A model generated the notes under the pieces. The model was given only the letters and a program-made list of their open reading frames with translations, ran no database searches and was not told the DNA's origin. Source: Saccharofermentans sp. (GTDB taxonomy: Bacteria; Bacillota; Clostridia; Saccharofermentanales; Saccharofermentanaceae). Taken from it: a stretch of DNA of 64,000 nt. The stretch's first letter is position 1, and each line of letters starts with the position of its first letter. Made by a program: the position numbers and the translations under genes. The stretch is taken from assembly GCA_024403855.1 (NCBI GenBank), contig JAKSRC010000001.1, positions 1 to 64,000 of the forward strand. The letters are read 5' to 3'. Shown here piece after piece: positions 63,900 through 64,000 of the stretch.

Positions 63900-64000
63900 T
63901 TATGCGCTGGCACTTGCCTTAGCATTTCTTGCATCTTCAACTTCCTTACTGATTCTGGCAAGGTTTTCTTTCATCTCAAAACGAGTCTTTCTGATGAATG
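63900..64000 (-). CDS. 3' end of an unidentified gene (partial)
   Basis: On the minus strand the last 33 codons read in one open frame as FIRKTRFEMKENLARISKEV and then EDARNAKASASA before TAA (63902-63900). The charged heptad-like stretch suggests a helix or coiled coil near the C-terminus. The rest lies right of the window, so no family is named. It precedes the FakB-like gene by 59 AT-rich bases. Confidence 0.5.
   Translation of the reverse strand, partial: FIRKTRFEMKENLARISKEVEDARNAKASASA

Overview
The window is a single contiguous stretch of low-GC chromosome from an anaerobic Firmicute of the class Clostridia, probably a gut or rumen bacterium near the Oscillospiraceae/Saccharofermentans side of the group. 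This assignment is inference. It rests on strong GGAGG ribosome binding sites, AGA-rich arginine usage, several protein types common in Clostridia (DUF5711, GldG/DUF4340 pair, fused PurL, U32/DUF3656, PyrR/PyrK), and fermentative carboxyl-transfer genes. I see no phage, insertion sequence, CRISPR array, integrase, rRNA operon or replication origin. About 57 protein genes and one tRNA are present.

Layout. 1-14717 (+): a small membrane protein and an acyl-ACP thioesterase; a GldA/GldF/GldG-like ABC exporter set with DUF4340 and beta-propeller partners; a CYTH protein; two FAD oxidoreductases; an ACT-domain/UPF0210 pair; a membrane protein and a GH13 glycosidase. 14796-18450 (-): argG, two GNAT genes and argH, with promoter-overlapping ARG-box-like operators before argG. 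18802-34998 (+): a class IV aminotransferase, htpG, purL and rsmA; zapA, a U32 protein and dut; a degenerate hydrolase, tsaD, smpB and a VanZ-like protein; then a gene-poor palindrome-bearing region and a lipoprotein. 35081-38616 (-): a four-gene biotin carboxyltransferase cluster that looks like a soluble transcarboxylase and includes a 56-residue gene. 38892-44721 (-): metY-like, pmbA/tldD and an acyl-CoA synthetase. 44718-51123 (-): a complete pyrimidine operon pyrR-B-C-F-K-D-E behind a PyrR-binding leader. 51338-54671: a lipoprotein, two membrane-anchored hydrolases and tRNA-Leu. 54877-57229 (+): pckA and a TetR regulator. 57341-64000 (-): a sugar-isomerase/acyl-CoA-ligase fusion, FakA, a Cys-type hydrolase, FakB and the 3' end of one more gene.

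Themes. Fatty-acid handling recurs: thioesterase, two acyl-CoA ligases, FakA and FakB. Carboxyl transfer and PEP carboxykinase suggest a C4-dicarboxylate branch of fermentation. Four N-terminally anchored alpha/beta-hydrolase paralogues differ at the nucleophile position (Ser, Ser, Cys, Gly). A family of roughly 30-bp palindromes with a TGAACT-n3-AGTTCA core recurs only between genes, including a three-copy 54-bp tandem array inside the pyr operon. Several regulatory RNA or DNA sites are legible: PyrR leader, candidate ArgR boxes, a 12-bp-arm palindrome over the transcarboxylase promoter, and a ribosome-binding-site-masking hairpin before tldD.
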